DNA of 64,000 nucleotides from an uncultured Bacteroidales bacterium (GCA_902798965.1 CADBYS010000001.1:62001-126000); one strand, 5' to 3'. Positions 1-8,641 are shown, counted from the first letter of the stretch. Program-made: numbers and translations. Notes: generated by a model from the sequence alone, not told the origin.

Positions 1-119
1 CATCAACATATCATATTAATATTCGCGTTGAAAATAACGACATAAATCTAGAACTAGTTGATAGCTATTATTGGAGATCTGACGGTATGAGTGTCCGACT
101 TGTTCAAGATGTAAAATAA
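1..119 (+). CDS. C-terminal end of a protein that begins before the window
   Basis: An open frame enters from the left edge (first full codon at base 3) and ends with TAA at 117-119, giving about 38 residues. The last residues, with YYWRSDGMSVRLVQD near the end, resemble the C-termini of secreted Bacteroidales proteins built from fibrobacter-type or DUF1566-like paralogous domains, which often end in a Trp-Ser-Val-Arg-Leu-Val pattern. This is family resemblance only. The DNA is AT-rich, like the following gene and unlike the housekeeping genes further right. Confidence 0.55.
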   Translation, partial: STYHINIRVENNDINLELVDSYYWRSDGMSVRLVQDVK

Positions 120-137
120 GATCAACATTATAGCATT

Positions 138-866
138 ATGGCACAGCCACTAAAAAGAGTTCGTGACATCATTGATGATTACGAATGGTTTATATTGCCA
201 ATTATTCGAAAAGAATTGGCGCAGTGTACTGACGAAGAAAAGTTTGTATATGGAGTTTCTACGCATTTCAACGATAAATTAGTTGGTTGCAATGGAATAT
301 TTGATGCTGTTGTAGAAGCTGATGAAGACAAATATGAATTGTCTCCAGAAAAGCCTGTAGATATTGCGGCTTATAATCTTCAGGATTTTTATAAACATTT
401 GCATGGAGACGTTCAATATACAATTCCTCATCCGCACCAACAACGATGGCATAATAGGCTTGGATCTGTAATTACCGCATTGCAAGATGTAGAGATACAA
501 AAATATCGTTTTACAAATTTTGAACATATATACGATGTTGTTCGTGCAATCTTCACGCTAAATAAACACCCCAAAGCGTTCTTGACTATATACGATACGG
601 CTTTACGTATCGGGTATAATCATAAAGAACAGATTTTGCCGAGCAAATACGTGTATTTGTATGGCAATGATAAAATCGGATCTAAGGGTGGGGCAACAGC
701 TCTTTATGGATCAACATGGGTAAAAAATCACCTTGATAAAGATTATCCTTATCGCATAGAGACAAGATTGTTCAATGAGGTAAAATTCCCAAATCTACCA
801 AGTTGGGAGATTGAATCAATCCTTTGCATCTACGCAAATCAATTCACTTTTGATATGCCATACTAA
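138..866 (+). CDS. Hypothetical protein, 242 aa, function unknown
   Basis: A soluble 242-residue protein without a signal peptide or membrane segment. I do not recognise it with confidence. The stretch around residues 150-190 (TIYDTALRIGY, then LPSKYVYLYGNDKIGSKGG) recalls short proteins sometimes labelled OGG-like or DUF in other bacteria, where a Tyr-Asp-Thr-Ala motif is followed by a Val-Tyr-Leu-His segment. That link is weak. The gene starts 18 bases after the preceding stop, so the two are probably co-transcribed, and a strong terminator follows. Codon use is AT-rich, unlike the genes from 1.7 kb on, which suggests that this and the partial gene before it are accessory DNA. Confidence 0.7.
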   Translation: MAQPLKRVRDIIDDYEWFILPIIRKELAQCTDEEKFVYGVSTHFNDKLVGCNGIFDAVVEADEDKYELSPEKPVDIAAYNLQDFYKHLHGDVQYTIPHPHQQRWHNRLGSVITALQDVEIQKYRFTNFEHIYDVVRAIFTLNKHPKAFLTIYDTALRIGYNHKEQILPSKYVYLYGNDKIGSKGGATALYGSTWVKNHLDKDYPYRIETRLFNEVKFPNLPSWEIESILCIYANQFTFDMPY

Positions 867-883
867 AGAAAATCCCTTGTAAG

Positions 884-920
884 AAAGTAGCCGTAACAAA
901 ACTGCGGCTACTTTTGTTTA
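884..920. terminator. Intrinsic terminator after the 242-aa gene
   Basis: Ten-base perfect inverted repeat, AAAGTAGCCG at 884-893 and CGGCTACTTT at 905-914, with an 11-base loop and a T-rich tail. It can serve the plus-strand gene ending at 866. It also lies just downstream of the minus-strand gene ending at 972, so it may act in both directions. Confidence 0.85.
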
Positions 921-971
921 GTATGTCTTTATTCCTTTATGGGGGAGAGGATTCGGCCGCACTTTTGGAGT

Positions 972-1319
972 TTAGCAGAATGGATGGGATTGTTTGTAGT
1001 CGTACTGGAGGGAGTTGAACTTCCATGACCAGGGAGTTTTGTAGGGTTTGCCGTTGGAGGCGATGTGGTGAGCGGCTTCGAATTCGGCTGCGAGTTGGGC
1101 TTTGGTTTCGGGAGTGCCGTAGTGCTCAGCCATATAAGAATTGGCAAAAGCGAAGGCGGCAGAGTTGTATTTCTGCTTGGGAGACTGATTCTTTTGGTAT
1201 GTTTCTTCGCGAGTGCGGTAAAAAAGTTTGCCGTTGCGCATGTAGAAGTAACCGGAGTCTTTGCCATTGGTTTTGCCACGAACCTGCTCGAAAGCGGAAG
1301 CTGTTACTATTTGTGCCAT
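972..1319 (-). CDS. Small hypothetical protein, 115 aa
   Basis: The start was set at the ATG at 1317-1319, giving MAQIVTASAFEQVRGK. A longer open frame reaches 1472, but its extra part runs through an AT-rich tract and an 11-base tandem repeat that look like untranslated leader. The protein is basic and soluble, and I do not recognise a family. Its core (FYRTREETYQKNQSP, later AFAFANSYMA) can be aligned loosely with residues 60-95 of the minus-strand protein at 13696-14091 (IYSKPADAYNRSTPP, then RFSVVRQLV). Both also begin MA followed by a short apolar stretch and have Gly-Tyr or Gly-Asn-Tyr shortly before the core. They may be distant paralogues; this is inference. Confidence 0.6.
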   Translation of the reverse strand: MAQIVTASAFEQVRGKTNGKDSGYFYMRNGKLFYRTREETYQKNQSPKQKYNSAAFAFANSYMAEHYGTPETKAQLAAEFEAAHHIASNGKPYKTPWSWKFNSLQYDYKQSHPFC

Positions 1320-1436
1320 ACTATTTGATGGGTTAGAAAGTATATTATATATAAATATATAATATAGTATTTGTTGAACTGTTTTTAGCCATTTTTCGGG
1401 GCGAAAGTAGCCTGACAGAGGCTTGACGTTAGCCTT

Positions 1437-1480
1437 GACTGTCGGCTGACCGTCGGTTGACCGTCGGCTCACCGTCGGTG
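1437..1480. repeat. Four 11-bp tandem repeats in the leader of the 115-aa gene
   Basis: Units GACTGTCGGCT, GACCGTCGGTT, GACCGTCGGCT and CACCGTCGGTG lie head to tail. They fall between the predicted minus-strand promoter (1501-1508) and the start codon at 1319, so they are probably transcribed as part of a leader of about 175 bases. The DNA between 1320 and 1436 is AT-rich with a short TATATA-type palindromic tract, and no gene was seen there. Confidence 0.75.
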
Positions 1481-1500
1481 CGCCATGTTAAATGGATGCA

Positions 1501-1532
1501 CAAAAGTACAGAAATATATTGAGATTTGCAAC
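1501..1532 (-). promoter_or_regulatory. Promoter of the 115-aa gene
   Basis: On the minus strand the -7 box reads TACTTTTG (plus 1501-1508). A GTTG in place of TTTG lies at plus 1529-1532, exactly 20 bases away. This fits the Bacteroidota consensus apart from one -33 base. Confidence 0.55.
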
Positions 1533-1660
1533 TATTTAGAGGGGAAAGTGGTGAATTGTGGGGGAAAATAAGAAATTAGATATGCGGAGTGAGCAAATAC
1601 CACCTCAGCATAGCAGAATTTTCAAATCCGACAAATAATCCTTATTTCTTGCCAAATCGC

Positions 1661-1691
1661 TTGCAAATGTCGGAAATTTTTTGTACCTTTG
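1661..1691 (+). promoter_or_regulatory. Promoter of the A1S_2505-like gene
   Basis: TTG at 1661-1663 is followed after 20 bases by TACCTTTG at 1684-1691. The start codon lies 26 bases downstream. Between 1533 and 1660 I see no gene. Confidence 0.75.
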
Positions 1692-1716
1692 CAAATAATT
1701 CTAAAACGCAAGCAAT

Positions 1717-2097
1717 ATGGCACAACACATTACCCCGGAATTTATCGAGAGTTTGCAGCCGAACGAGATCTTTGTGTTCGGCAGTAATCTGGCAGGAATG
1801 CATGGCGGAGGCGCGGCATATATGGCGCACACGCTGTTTGGCGCAGAGTGGGGCGTAGGCGTTGGGCGCACAGGTCAGTGTTACGCTATACCAACCATGC
1901 AAGGAGGCGTGGAAACTATTCGTCCGTACGTGGATGAGTTCATCGAATATGCCAAGCAACATCCCGAACTGCTCTTCCTCGTTACGCGTATCGGTTGCGG
2001 CATAGCAGGGTTCACCAACGAAGAGATAGCACCGCTGTTCCGTGCAGCGTTTGAGATGGAAAACGTTGCGCTGCCGGAAGGCTGGAGAAAACTATAA
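1717..2097 (+). CDS. A1S_2505-like (phage non-structural family) protein
   Basis: A 126-residue protein with the family signature IFVFGSNLAGMHGGGAA at residues 17-33, then GRTGQCYAIPT near residue 50 and a RIGCGIAGF motif near residue 90. This family is often annotated as phage non-structural protein A1S_2505, and its glycine-rich N-terminal loop is reminiscent of macro domains that bind ADP-ribose. The biochemical activity is not established to my knowledge. The length is normal for the family. The gene has its own promoter 26 bases upstream and precedes bcp on the same strand. A weak inverted repeat (ATGCTT at 2098, AAGCAT at 2120) sits between them. Confidence 0.8.
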   Translation: MAQHITPEFIESLQPNEIFVFGSNLAGMHGGGAAYMAHTLFGAEWGVGVGRTGQCYAIPTMQGGVETIRPYVDEFIEYAKQHPELLFLVTRIGCGIAGFTNEEIAPLFRAAFEMENVALPEGWRKL

Positions 2098-2134
2098 ATG
2101 CTTAATATAATAAACGAAAAGCATATCTAAGACT

Positions 2135-2578
2135 ATGTTACAAATTGGAGACAAAATGCCGGCATTCAGCGCGGCAGATGAGACGGGAAAGATCGTTACG
2201 AACAACGACCTGATCGGCAAACCTACAGTCATCTACTTCTACCCGAAGGATTCCACCCCGGGCTGCACGGCTGAGGCGTGCAATATCCGCGACAACTACC
2301 ATGCTTTCCTTGCGCAGGGCTATCAGGTTTATGGCGTAAGCAAGGACAGCCAAGCCTCGCACATCAAGTTCAAGGAGAAATATGAGCTGCCTTTCCCGCT
2401 GCTGAGCGACCCGACAACCGCTATGCTGCAAGCCTTTGGCGCGTGGGGCGAAAAGAAAAACTACGGCAAAGTGACGATGGGCACGCTGCGCAAGACATTC
2501 ATCTTCAATGCCGAAGGCGTGCTGGAGCGTATCATCGAGAAAGTTGACACCAAGAACCACACGGCGCAGATCTTGTAA
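2135..2578 (+). CDS. bcp: Thioredoxin-dependent peroxiredoxin (Bcp/PrxQ)
   Basis: Peroxiredoxins of the Bcp/PrxQ group reduce hydrogen peroxide and organic hydroperoxides in the cytoplasm, using thioredoxin as reductant. The signature YPKDSTPGCTAEACNIRD is at residues 36-53, with the peroxidatic Cys at 44 and the resolving Cys five residues later at 49, the usual PrxQ arrangement. The 147-residue length is typical. The next gene, an alpha/beta hydrolase, begins 6 bases after the stop, so the two form an operon. Confidence 0.95.
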   Translation: MLQIGDKMPAFSAADETGKIVTNNDLIGKPTVIYFYPKDSTPGCTAEACNIRDNYHAFLAQGYQVYGVSKDSQASHIKFKEKYELPFPLLSDPTTAMLQAFGAWGEKKNYGKVTMGTLRKTFIFNAEGVLERIIEKVDTKNHTAQIL

Positions 2579-2584
2579 CAAGCT

Positions 2585-3346
2585 ATGAACTTCCGGACTT
2601 TTGGCAACGATAAAGCCCCGGCATTACTGCTCATTCCGGGCTTGGGGGTGTCGTACGAGATCTTCCTTCCGCTTATTCGGCTGACTGAGGAAAAGTTCCG
2701 CATCATAGCCGTGGAGGTGGACGGTTTCACTTTGGGCAAGCACAAGCGCTTCACCTCGGTGGATGATCAAGCCGCGCAGGTGATAGCCTATGTCCGCGAG
2801 CATCATGGCGGACACCTCACTTGCGCCTACGGCTTGTCGCTGGGTGGCAAGATCCTGTCGCGTATGCTGGAGCGCAACGAGCTGACAATCGAACACGCTA
2901 TCCTGGATGCCGCGCCGTTGTTGCCCCTGCCGAACTGGCTCATCAACCCCTTGCGGTACTACCAAGCCGCTAATGTATGGACATGTTACCATTGGACGGG
3001 GTTCTGGAAGTTCGTCTTCCACTCCCACTACTTCGATGTGCTGCTTGACGAATGCCGCAAGACTTGGCCGTGGGGTGGCAAGCAAGCCGTGTTGGATGGC
3101 TACAAATCCGTCTATACAAGCAAGCTGGAGCACATTTCAGGAGCTGATATCCACTTCTGGTACGGCACGAAGGAAGCCTTTGCTGCCAAACCGCAAGTCA
3201 AACATCTGCTCACTATTTATCCCAACGCCCACGTTCAAGTCTTCCCCGGCATGAATCATGGTCAACTGCTCGTGGATCATCCCGACGAAGTCGCCAAGCG
3301 AATCGTGGCGATTACACTCAAAAATCATTCAGTTGCTATTCCATAA
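2585..3346 (+). CDS. Alpha/beta hydrolase
   Basis: A 253-residue serine hydrolase of the alpha/beta fold. The oxyanion strand LLLIPGLG is near residue 15, the nucleophile elbow GLSLGG places the catalytic Ser at 85, and GMNHGQ near residue 225 supplies the catalytic His. No signal peptide is seen, so it is probably cytoplasmic. The substrate cannot be read from the sequence. It is translationally close to bcp (6-base gap), a pairing that may serve removal of peroxidised or esterified compounds, but that is only context. Confidence 0.85.
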   Translation: MNFRTFGNDKAPALLLIPGLGVSYEIFLPLIRLTEEKFRIIAVEVDGFTLGKHKRFTSVDDQAAQVIAYVREHHGGHLTCAYGLSLGGKILSRMLERNELTIEHAILDAAPLLPLPNWLINPLRYYQAANVWTCYHWTGFWKFVFHSHYFDVLLDECRKTWPWGGKQAVLDGYKSVYTSKLEHISGADIHFWYGTKEAFAAKPQVKHLLTIYPNAHVQVFPGMNHGQLLVDHPDEVAKRIVAITLKNHSVAIP

Positions 3347-3398
3347 TACTGCCTTAACATAAAAAAATAAAGATTTCCGGGAAAAAGTTGCGAAAAAA

Positions 3399-3430
3399 TT
3401 TGCAAATGTCAATTTTTTTTTGTAACTTTG
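3399..3430 (+). promoter_or_regulatory. Promoter upstream of the nitroreductase gene
   Basis: TTTG at 3399-3402, a 20-base spacer, then TAACTTTG at 3423-3430. It matches the Bacteroidota consensus exactly. The first codon of the gene is at 3654, so the transcript has an unusually long leader of about 215 bases. Confidence 0.9.
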
Positions 3431-3488
3431 TCGCGGATTTGTCGCGGAATTTAATGTGCACAAAAATAAACAAAAACAAAAATAAACC

Positions 3489-3610
3489 CTTTTGAATGAT
3501 TTTGATGCTTCGCATCTTCTGTAAATTGCTCCTAAAAAGTCCTCAAAAGTGAACTTTCAGTACTTTTTACGATCAATTTCCACAACTCTGAGAGTAAAAT
3601 CATTCAAAAG
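3489..3610 (+). promoter_or_regulatory. Structured leader RNA upstream of the nitroreductase gene
   Basis: A perfect 15-bp inverted repeat, 3489-3503 against 3596-3610, encloses two further hairpins: GATGC-TTC-GCATC at 3504-3516, and an 8-bp stem pairing 3533-3540 with 3572-3579. Together these would fold into a closed multi-branch RNA between promoter and gene. That shape fits a cis-regulatory leader or a small RNA. I do not recognise a known riboswitch class. The 3347-3653 interval has no other content. Confidence 0.6.
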
Positions 3611-3653
3611 CAATAAACATAAAAAACAAGTCCGTTGGAACTGTTAAAGAGTT

Positions 3654-4166
3654 ATGGAAGATTTTAGAACATTGTGCCAAAAGAGGCGGTCGATACGTAC
3701 GTTCACGTCGCAGGCTGTGGAACAGGAGAAGATAGATTATATCCTGCAGTGTGCGCTGATGTCGCCGTCGGGCAAGCGGCTTAACCCGTGGGAGTTCATC
3801 GTGATTCGCGATGAGCAGAAACTGCGCAAACTGTCAGGCTGCAAGACGTATGGCAGTCAGATGTTCAATACCGCTATGGCGGGCATCGTCGTGGCGCTGG
3901 ACAAGAACCTGAGCGATACGTGGCAAGCCGATGGCGCGATAGCAGCCGAGCATATATTGTTGGCCGCCGCGGAGCAGGGCTTGGGTGCATGCTGGTGCCA
4001 TATATATGGCCGCGACGAAAGTGAACAGATGGTAAGGGAGATGACGGGACTGCCCGAATCATTCGCCGTGCTGTGCGTGATAGCGCTGGGATACAAGAAC
4101 GAGGAGCGCAAAGACTACAATTTGGAAAAACTATTATATAGCAAAATACACAACGAATCTTTTTAG
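3654..4166 (+). CDS. Nitroreductase family protein
   Basis: A 170-residue FMN-dependent nitroreductase-fold protein. The FMN-phosphate binding motif KRRSIRTFT is at residues 10-18, MSPSGKRLNPWEF follows at about 36-48, and the conserved AAEQGLGACW lies near residue 105. Members reduce nitro compounds, quinones or flavins with NAD(P)H; the actual substrate is unknown. The protein is short compared with the common 200-220-residue forms but carries the recognised blocks. The gene stands alone behind a long structured leader, which suggests post-initiation regulation. Confidence 0.85.
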   Translation: MEDFRTLCQKRRSIRTFTSQAVEQEKIDYILQCALMSPSGKRLNPWEFIVIRDEQKLRKLSGCKTYGSQMFNTAMAGIVVALDKNLSDTWQADGAIAAEHILLAAAEQGLGACWCHIYGRDESEQMVREMTGLPESFAVLCVIALGYKNEERKDYNLEKLLYSKIHNESF

Positions 4167-4186
4167 TTTTGTTTTTTCTTGGCGCC

Positions 4187-4244
4187 TTTGTGTTTTCGGC
4201 TCGGTCATTATGTACCCCATAACTCCCTCACCGGAAGACGCAAA
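4187..4244 (+). ncRNA. Structured hairpin element, copy 1, upstream of pdxA
   Basis: An outer stem pairs 4187-4199 with 4231-4244 (12 of 13 positions pair, two as G-U). Inside lie a conserved CTCGGTC, an apical hairpin TTATG-loop-CATAA and ACTCCCT. The same core with a diverged but still paired outer stem occurs upstream of alaS at 5414-5471. I do not know a name for it. It could be an RNA leader element or a dispersed hairpin repeat. Confidence 0.55.
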
Positions 4245-4289
4245 TTCACTCAAGACAAATCCAAAACATAGAGCTAATTAACCGAACAA

Positions 4290-5399
4290 ATGAAACCGAT
4301 AATTGCAATAACAGCCGGAGATATTAACGGCGTGAGTTACGAGATCATACTGAAGACGATCTTCCACCCGCATATACTGGAGATCTGTACGCCGGTGTTG
4401 TACGGCAACGTGAGCATAGCCAAGCAGCATGCTGCCTTGCTGGATGAGGAGTTCCGTACGCCGCAGGGCGTGATAGTGTCCGATGCACGTAAGGTGCAAG
4501 AAGGCAAGGTGAATGTGATAACCTGCTATGGCGACGATACGCCGCTGAACATGGGTCACAGCACACAGGAAGCGGGTAAGGCCTCGCTCGCCAGTCTGAA
4601 ACGTGCGTGCGCCGACCTGCAGCAAGGTTACGTACACGCCTTGGTAACCGCGCCGATCAACAAGGAGAACATCCAGGCTGATGATTTCCGATTCAGCGGT
4701 CACACCGAGTACCTGACGCACCTGTTCGGCGGCAAAGAGGAGTCGCTGATGATGATGGTATCGGATATGCTGAAGGTGGCATTGGTATGCAACCATGTGC
4801 CTATCAGCAAGGTGTCGGAGATGATCACCAAGGAGCGTATCATCAAGAAACTGACCATCCTGAATCAGGCACTCACGAACGACTTCTCCATACGCAAACC
4901 CCGCATAGCCGTGCTGGCGCTCAACCCGCACGCAGGTGACGGCGGACTGATAGGCACGGAAGAGCAAGAGATCATCAAGCCGGCTATCGTGGAGGCGAAC
5001 AAACAGGGCATACAGGCGTTTGGTCCGTACAGCGCCGACGGATTTTTCGGCAGCGGACATTTTGCCCACTTCGATGCCATACTCGCCATGTACCACGATC
5101 AGGGACTGATCCCCTTCAAATCGATGGATATGAACGGCGTGAACTTCACCGCCGGGCTGAACATCATCCGTACATCGCCCGATCATGGCGTAGCGTACGA
5201 CAGGGCAGGGAAGAACAGCGCCTCGCCGCTGAGCTTCCGCAACGCCCTGACGATGGCTATCGATCTGCTCGCACAACGCGCGCTGAACAAAGAGATAAAC
5301 GCCAATCCGCTGCACATTCCCGAACCAGAAGAGACGGATTTCCGACCGGAGTACAGGAACTTTAGCGAACCCAAATCAACAGGCTACAAGCCTTCCTGA
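4290..5399 (+). CDS. pdxA: 4-hydroxythreonine-4-phosphate dehydrogenase
   Basis: PdxA oxidises 4-phosphohydroxy-L-threonine with NAD in the DXP-dependent pathway to pyridoxal phosphate. The 369-residue protein starts MKPIIAITAGDINGVSYEII, the typical PdxA N-terminus, although most homologues have DPAG where this one has DING. Metal-binding and active-site blocks are present: SGHTEYL near residue 137, AMYHDQGLIPFK near 266, and a C-terminal SPDHGVAYDRAGKNSASP segment near 293-310. Length and order are normal. It stands alone between two copies of the hairpin element (4187 and 5414). Confidence 0.95.
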   Translation: MKPIIAITAGDINGVSYEIILKTIFHPHILEICTPVLYGNVSIAKQHAALLDEEFRTPQGVIVSDARKVQEGKVNVITCYGDDTPLNMGHSTQEAGKASLASLKRACADLQQGYVHALVTAPINKENIQADDFRFSGHTEYLTHLFGGKEESLMMMVSDMLKVALVCNHVPISKVSEMITKERIIKKLTILNQALTNDFSIRKPRIAVLALNPHAGDGGLIGTEEQEIIKPAIVEANKQGIQAFGPYSADGFFGSGHFAHFDAILAMYHDQGLIPFKSMDMNGVNFTAGLNIIRTSPDHGVAYDRAGKNSASPLSFRNALTMAIDLLAQRALNKEINANPLHIPEPEETDFRPEYRNFSEPKSTGYKPS

Positions 5400-5413
5400 T
5401 TTCTTTTGGCATA

Positions 5414-5471
5414 TTTGCGATTTTTGCTCGGTCATTATGGTCCACATAACTCCCTTACAAGAAATCACAAA
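5414..5471 (+). ncRNA. Structured hairpin element, copy 2, upstream of alaS
   Basis: The outer stem pairs TTTGCGATTTTT (5414-5425) with 5459-5471, with one mismatch. The interior repeats the core GCTCGGTCATTATG, a short loop, then CATAACTCCCT. Relative to copy 1 (4187-4244), one outer-stem pair has changed from T-A to A-T, a compensatory change that supports selection on structure. Confidence 0.55.
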
Positions 5472-5525
5472 TCTGCTCAAAACAAATTCAGGAACAGAAA
5501 TATGAAATACTCAAAAAACAAAATA

Positions 5526-8141
5526 ATGACAGCACAAGAAATACGTAAATCGTTTTTGGATTTTATGGCGAGCAAGGGACATGAGGTCGTTCCCTCTGCT
5601 CCGATGGTAATCAAGGATGACCCGACGCTGATGTTCACCAACGCGGGCATGAACCCGTGGAAAGGCATCATCCTGGGCAACGACCCGATCAAGTTCCCGC
5701 GCGTGGCTGACAGCCAGAAGTGTCTGCGCGTGAGCGGCAAGCATAATGACCTGGAGGAGGTAGGCCACGACACCTACCACCACACGATGTTCGAGATGCT
5801 CGGCAACTGGTCGTTTGGCGACTACTTCAAGCAGGGCGCTATCGACTTTGCGTGGGAGTACATCGTGGATGTACTGCACATCGACCCCAAGAACCTCTAT
5901 GCTACCGTGTTCGAGGGCAGCAAGGAGGAAGGCTTAGGTCGTGACGACGAGGCAGCAGCCGTTTGGGCAAAGCACCTGCCGGCCGACCATATACTGAACG
6001 GCAACAAACACGACAACTTCTGGGAGATGGGCGATACAGGTCCGTGCGGTCCGTGCTCGGAGATCCATGTGGACAGCCGCTCGGAAGAGGAGAAAGCCAA
6101 GGTGCCCGGACGCGAACTGGTAAACAAAGACCACCCTCAGGTGATTGAGATATGGAACATCGTATTCATGCAGTTCAACCGCAAGGCTGACGGCTCGCTT
6201 GAGCCGCTCGCCAAGAAGGTGATCGACACCGGTATGGGATTTGAGCGCCTGGTGCGCACCATACAAGGTAAGCAGTCGAACTACGATACGGATGTGTTCC
6301 AACCGATGCTCCGCAAGATCGGCGAGCTGTGCCACTGCGAGTACGGCAAGGAAGAGAAGACCGACGTGGCTATGCGCGTGATTGCCGACCATATACGTAC
6401 CATAGCGTTTGCCATCACGGACGGCCAGTTGCCGAGCAACGAGAAAGCCGGTTATGTGATCCGCCGTATATTGCGTCGCGCGGTGCGTTACGGCTACACG
6501 TTCCTGGATATGCGTGAGGCGTTCCTGTACAAGCTTGTGCCGCAACTGATTGCCGATATGGGTACCGCATACCCCGAACTGGTGAAACAGGAAGCACAGA
6601 TCACTCCGGTAATTAAGAGCGAGGAAGAGGCGTTCCTGCGCACGCTGGACAAAGGCATCACGCTGCTTGACCGACTGATGGCCGATGCCAAGAAAGCCGG
6701 TAAGACCGAGATTAGCGGTGTGGATGTGTTCACGCTCAAGGATACCTACGGATTCCCGCTCGACCTGACCGAACTCATTCTTCGCGAGAATGGCTTTACC
6801 ACCAACGAGGAGGAGTACAACAAGGCATTGGCGCACCAGAAAGAGATGGGACGCTCCGCCAACAAACAAGACCTCGGGGACTGGAACGTCGTTCGCGAGG
6901 GCGACACGGAGTTTGTGGGCTACGATGAGCTGGAGGTAGAGACCGAGATTCTGCGTTACCGTCAGGTAAGCCAGAAAGGCAAGAGTTTCTATCAGGTAGT
7001 GCTGAGCAAGACCCCGTTCTATGCCGAGATGGGCGGCGAGGTAGGTGATACCGGAAAATTGGTAATTGGTGATTTGTCATTTGATATTTTGGATACGAAG
7101 CGGGAGAACGGTCTGCCGGTACATATCATGACCGAGCTGCCCGAGGATGTGAACGCTACGTTTGTAGCCAAGGTGGATGCCGAACGTCGGCAGGCTATCA
7201 GCTGCAACCACTCGGCTACGCACCTCATTCACTACGCTTTGCGCCAAGTGCTGGGTGAGCATGTGGAGCAGAAGGGATCGTTTGTATCGCCCGAATCGCT
7301 ACGCTTCGACTTTAGCCACTTCCAGAAGGTGACACCCGAAGAGATGCGTAAGGTGGAGATACTTGCCAACGAGCTTATCCGCCGCGATATGCCGCTGGAG
7401 GAGAGCCGCCACACGCCTATAGCCAAGGCGAAAGAGATGGGTGCGATGGCATTGTTCGGCGAGAAGTACGGCGACGATGTGCGCGTGATCAAGTACGGTC
7501 CGAGCATCGAGCTCTGCGGCGGTTGTCATGTGAGCTCCACGGGTAGGATAGGTAGTGTGCGTATCCTGATGGAAACCTCGGTAGCAGCCGGCATACGTCG
7601 TATAGAAGCTGTGACGGCCGCCAAAGCCGACAAGGTATATTACGACATGCAAGATATGTTGCGTAATCTGCAGTCGGCGCTGAACAATACGCCTGACCTG
7701 GTGATGGCTATTCATAAGACGATTGAGGAGAATGCCGAACTCAAGAAACAGGCCGAGGCACTGTTCAAGGAGAAAGCCGAGGCGTTTGCCAAGGGACTGA
7801 TAGAGCACGCAATCGACCATAACGGTATTCGTCTGGTACGCATGGACGGCGAACTGAATCCCGACATGATCCGTACCGGCTTGACTCTCTTGAAGAGCCA
7901 TGTGGACGACCAGCCGCTGGCTATCCTGGGCGCTACGTCGTGGCAAGGCAAACCGATGATATCCGTCTTCCTGTCGCAGCCGCTGGTGGACAAGGGACTG
8001 AATGCCGGACAGATGGTGAAAGCTGCCGCCAAACTGATTCAAGGTGGCGGAGGCGGACAGCCCTGGATGGCTACTGCCGGCGGACGTGACGTGAACGGAC
8101 TCAACGCCGCATTGGAGGAACTGGTGAAGATGTTAGGTTAA
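5526..8141 (+). CDS. alaS: Alanine--tRNA ligase
   Basis: Class II aminoacyl-tRNA synthetase that charges tRNA-Ala. The start was set at 5526 ([14 protein letters not shown]), which matches the usual AlaRS N-terminus. An in-frame ATG at 5502 would add eight residues, and the frame is open to 5406 through the hairpin element. This gives 871 residues, close to the usual 870-880. Visible features are the N-terminal catalytic domain with TFTNAGM-type motif ([12 protein letters not shown]) and the editing domain with a [10 protein letters not shown] motif near residue 560. The CGGCH zinc/editing motif is near residue 664, followed by a C-terminal oligomerisation domain. Confidence 0.97.
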   Translation: MTAQEIRKSFLDFMASKGHEVVPSAPMVIKDDPTLMFTNAGMNPWKGIILGNDPIKFPRVADSQKCLRVSGKHNDLEEVGHDTYHHTMFEMLGNWSFGDYFKQGAIDFAWEYIVDVLHIDPKNLYATVFEGSKEEGLGRDDEAAAVWAKHLPADHILNGNKHDNFWEMGDTGPCGPCSEIHVDSRSEEEKAKVPGRELVNKDHPQVIEIWNIVFMQFNRKADGSLEPLAKKVIDTGMGFERLVRTIQGKQSNYDTDVFQPMLRKIGELCHCEYGKEEKTDVAMRVIADHIRTIAFAITDGQLPSNEKAGYVIRRILRRAVRYGYTFLDMREAFLYKLVPQLIADMGTAYPELVKQEAQITPVIKSEEEAFLRTLDKGITLLDRLMADAKKAGKTEISGVDVFTLKDTYGFPLDLTELILRENGFTTNEEEYNKALAHQKEMGRSANKQDLGDWNVVREGDTEFVGYDELEVETEILRYRQVSQKGKSFYQVVLSKTPFYAEMGGEVGDTGKLVIGDLSFDILDTKRENGLPVHIMTELPEDVNATFVAKVDAERRQAISCNHSATHLIHYALRQVLGEHVEQKGSFVSPESLRFDFSHFQKVTPEEMRKVEILANELIRRDMPLEESRHTPIAKAKEMGAMALFGEKYGDDVRVIKYGPSIELCGGCHVSSTGRIGSVRILMETSVAAGIRRIEAVTAAKADKVYYDMQDMLRNLQSALNNTPDLVMAIHKTIEENAELKKQAEALFKEKAEAFAKGLIEHAIDHNGIRLVRMDGELNPDMIRTGLTLLKSHVDDQPLAILGATSWQGKPMISVFLSQPLVDKGLNAGQMVKAAAKLIQGGGGGQPWMATAGGRDVNGLNAALEELVKMLG

Positions 8142-8142
8142 C

Positions 8143-8212
8143 GTTTCGAGCCATCGAAACACGTAAACTCTTTAATTCATTAACTCGTTAACTCATTAAC
8201 TCGTTAACCTGA
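8143..8212. repeat. Spacer with a palindrome and TTAACTC word repeats
   Basis: GTTTCGA at 8143-8149 pairs with TCGAAAC at 8154-8160. This is followed by several alternating copies of the words TTAACTC and ATTAACTCG up to the GtrA start. A palindrome with the same arms recurs at 28522-28540, also next to GTTAAA-type word repeats, so this is a dispersed spacer element rather than chance. Confidence 0.6.
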
Positions 8213-8641
8213 ATGAAGCTGCCAACATCATATCTGCCTGATAAAGTTCGTTCTGCCGTACGGTTTGCCGTGGTGGGAACGACGGGTATGTTTGTGCAGA
8301 CCGGTGTGTTCATGCTGGCGCTGCTATGTATGAGCCATCCGGAAAAAGGCTCCTGGCTCTACTACATAGCCTTCGGCATAGGCTACCTGCTGGAGATGGT
8401 ACCGAACTATCTGTGCTTGAACTGGTACGCCTTCGGCACCCGCCCAAACATAAAGAATGCAGGTGGATTCCTGTTGGCACGCGCCATCAATCTGGTTATT
8501 CAGTTAGGTCTGCTGCCGTTGGCGGTGTATCTGCTGCCGGATTGGCGCGATGACCTGATCAGTTACGTGGTGATCTTTATAGGCGGATGTGTCAACTACC
8601 TCATCTGCCTGCTGTTCTTTAAGAAGAAGAAAAAACAATAA
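8213..8641 (+). CDS. GtrA-like membrane protein
   Basis: A 142-residue integral membrane protein with four hydrophobic helices. The GtrA start pattern is RFAVVGTTGMFVQTGVFMLAL at residues 17-37 with the conserved Phe, Gly and Gly, and a lysine-rich C-terminus (KKKKKQ) is cytoplasmic. GtrA proteins are thought to flip or hold lipid-linked sugars or take part in cell-surface polysaccharide synthesis; the exact role here is not shown. The next gene begins four bases after the stop, so the GtrA protein and the TPR-CHAT protein are probably translated from one mRNA. Confidence 0.85.
   Translation: MKLPTSYLPDKVRSAVRFAVVGTTGMFVQTGVFMLALLCMSHPEKGSWLYYIAFGIGYLLEMVPNYLCLNWYAFGTRPNIKNAGGFLLARAINLVIQLGLLPLAVYLLPDWRDDLISYVVIFIGGCVNYLICLLFFKKKKKQ

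Noticed and set aside
4278..5315. A 345-codon minus-strand frame opposite pdxA
   Set aside because: Fully antisense to a well-supported gene, with a composition typical of reverse-complement translation.
5406..5525. N-terminal extension of alaS by 40 codons
   Set aside because: The extra codons translate the structured hairpin element and do not resemble AlaRS; the normal N-terminus begins at 5526.
7051..7092. AT-rich patch in alaS that looks like a word-repeat insert
   Set aside because: The protein keeps normal AlaRS spacing here, so there is no evidence for an insertion.
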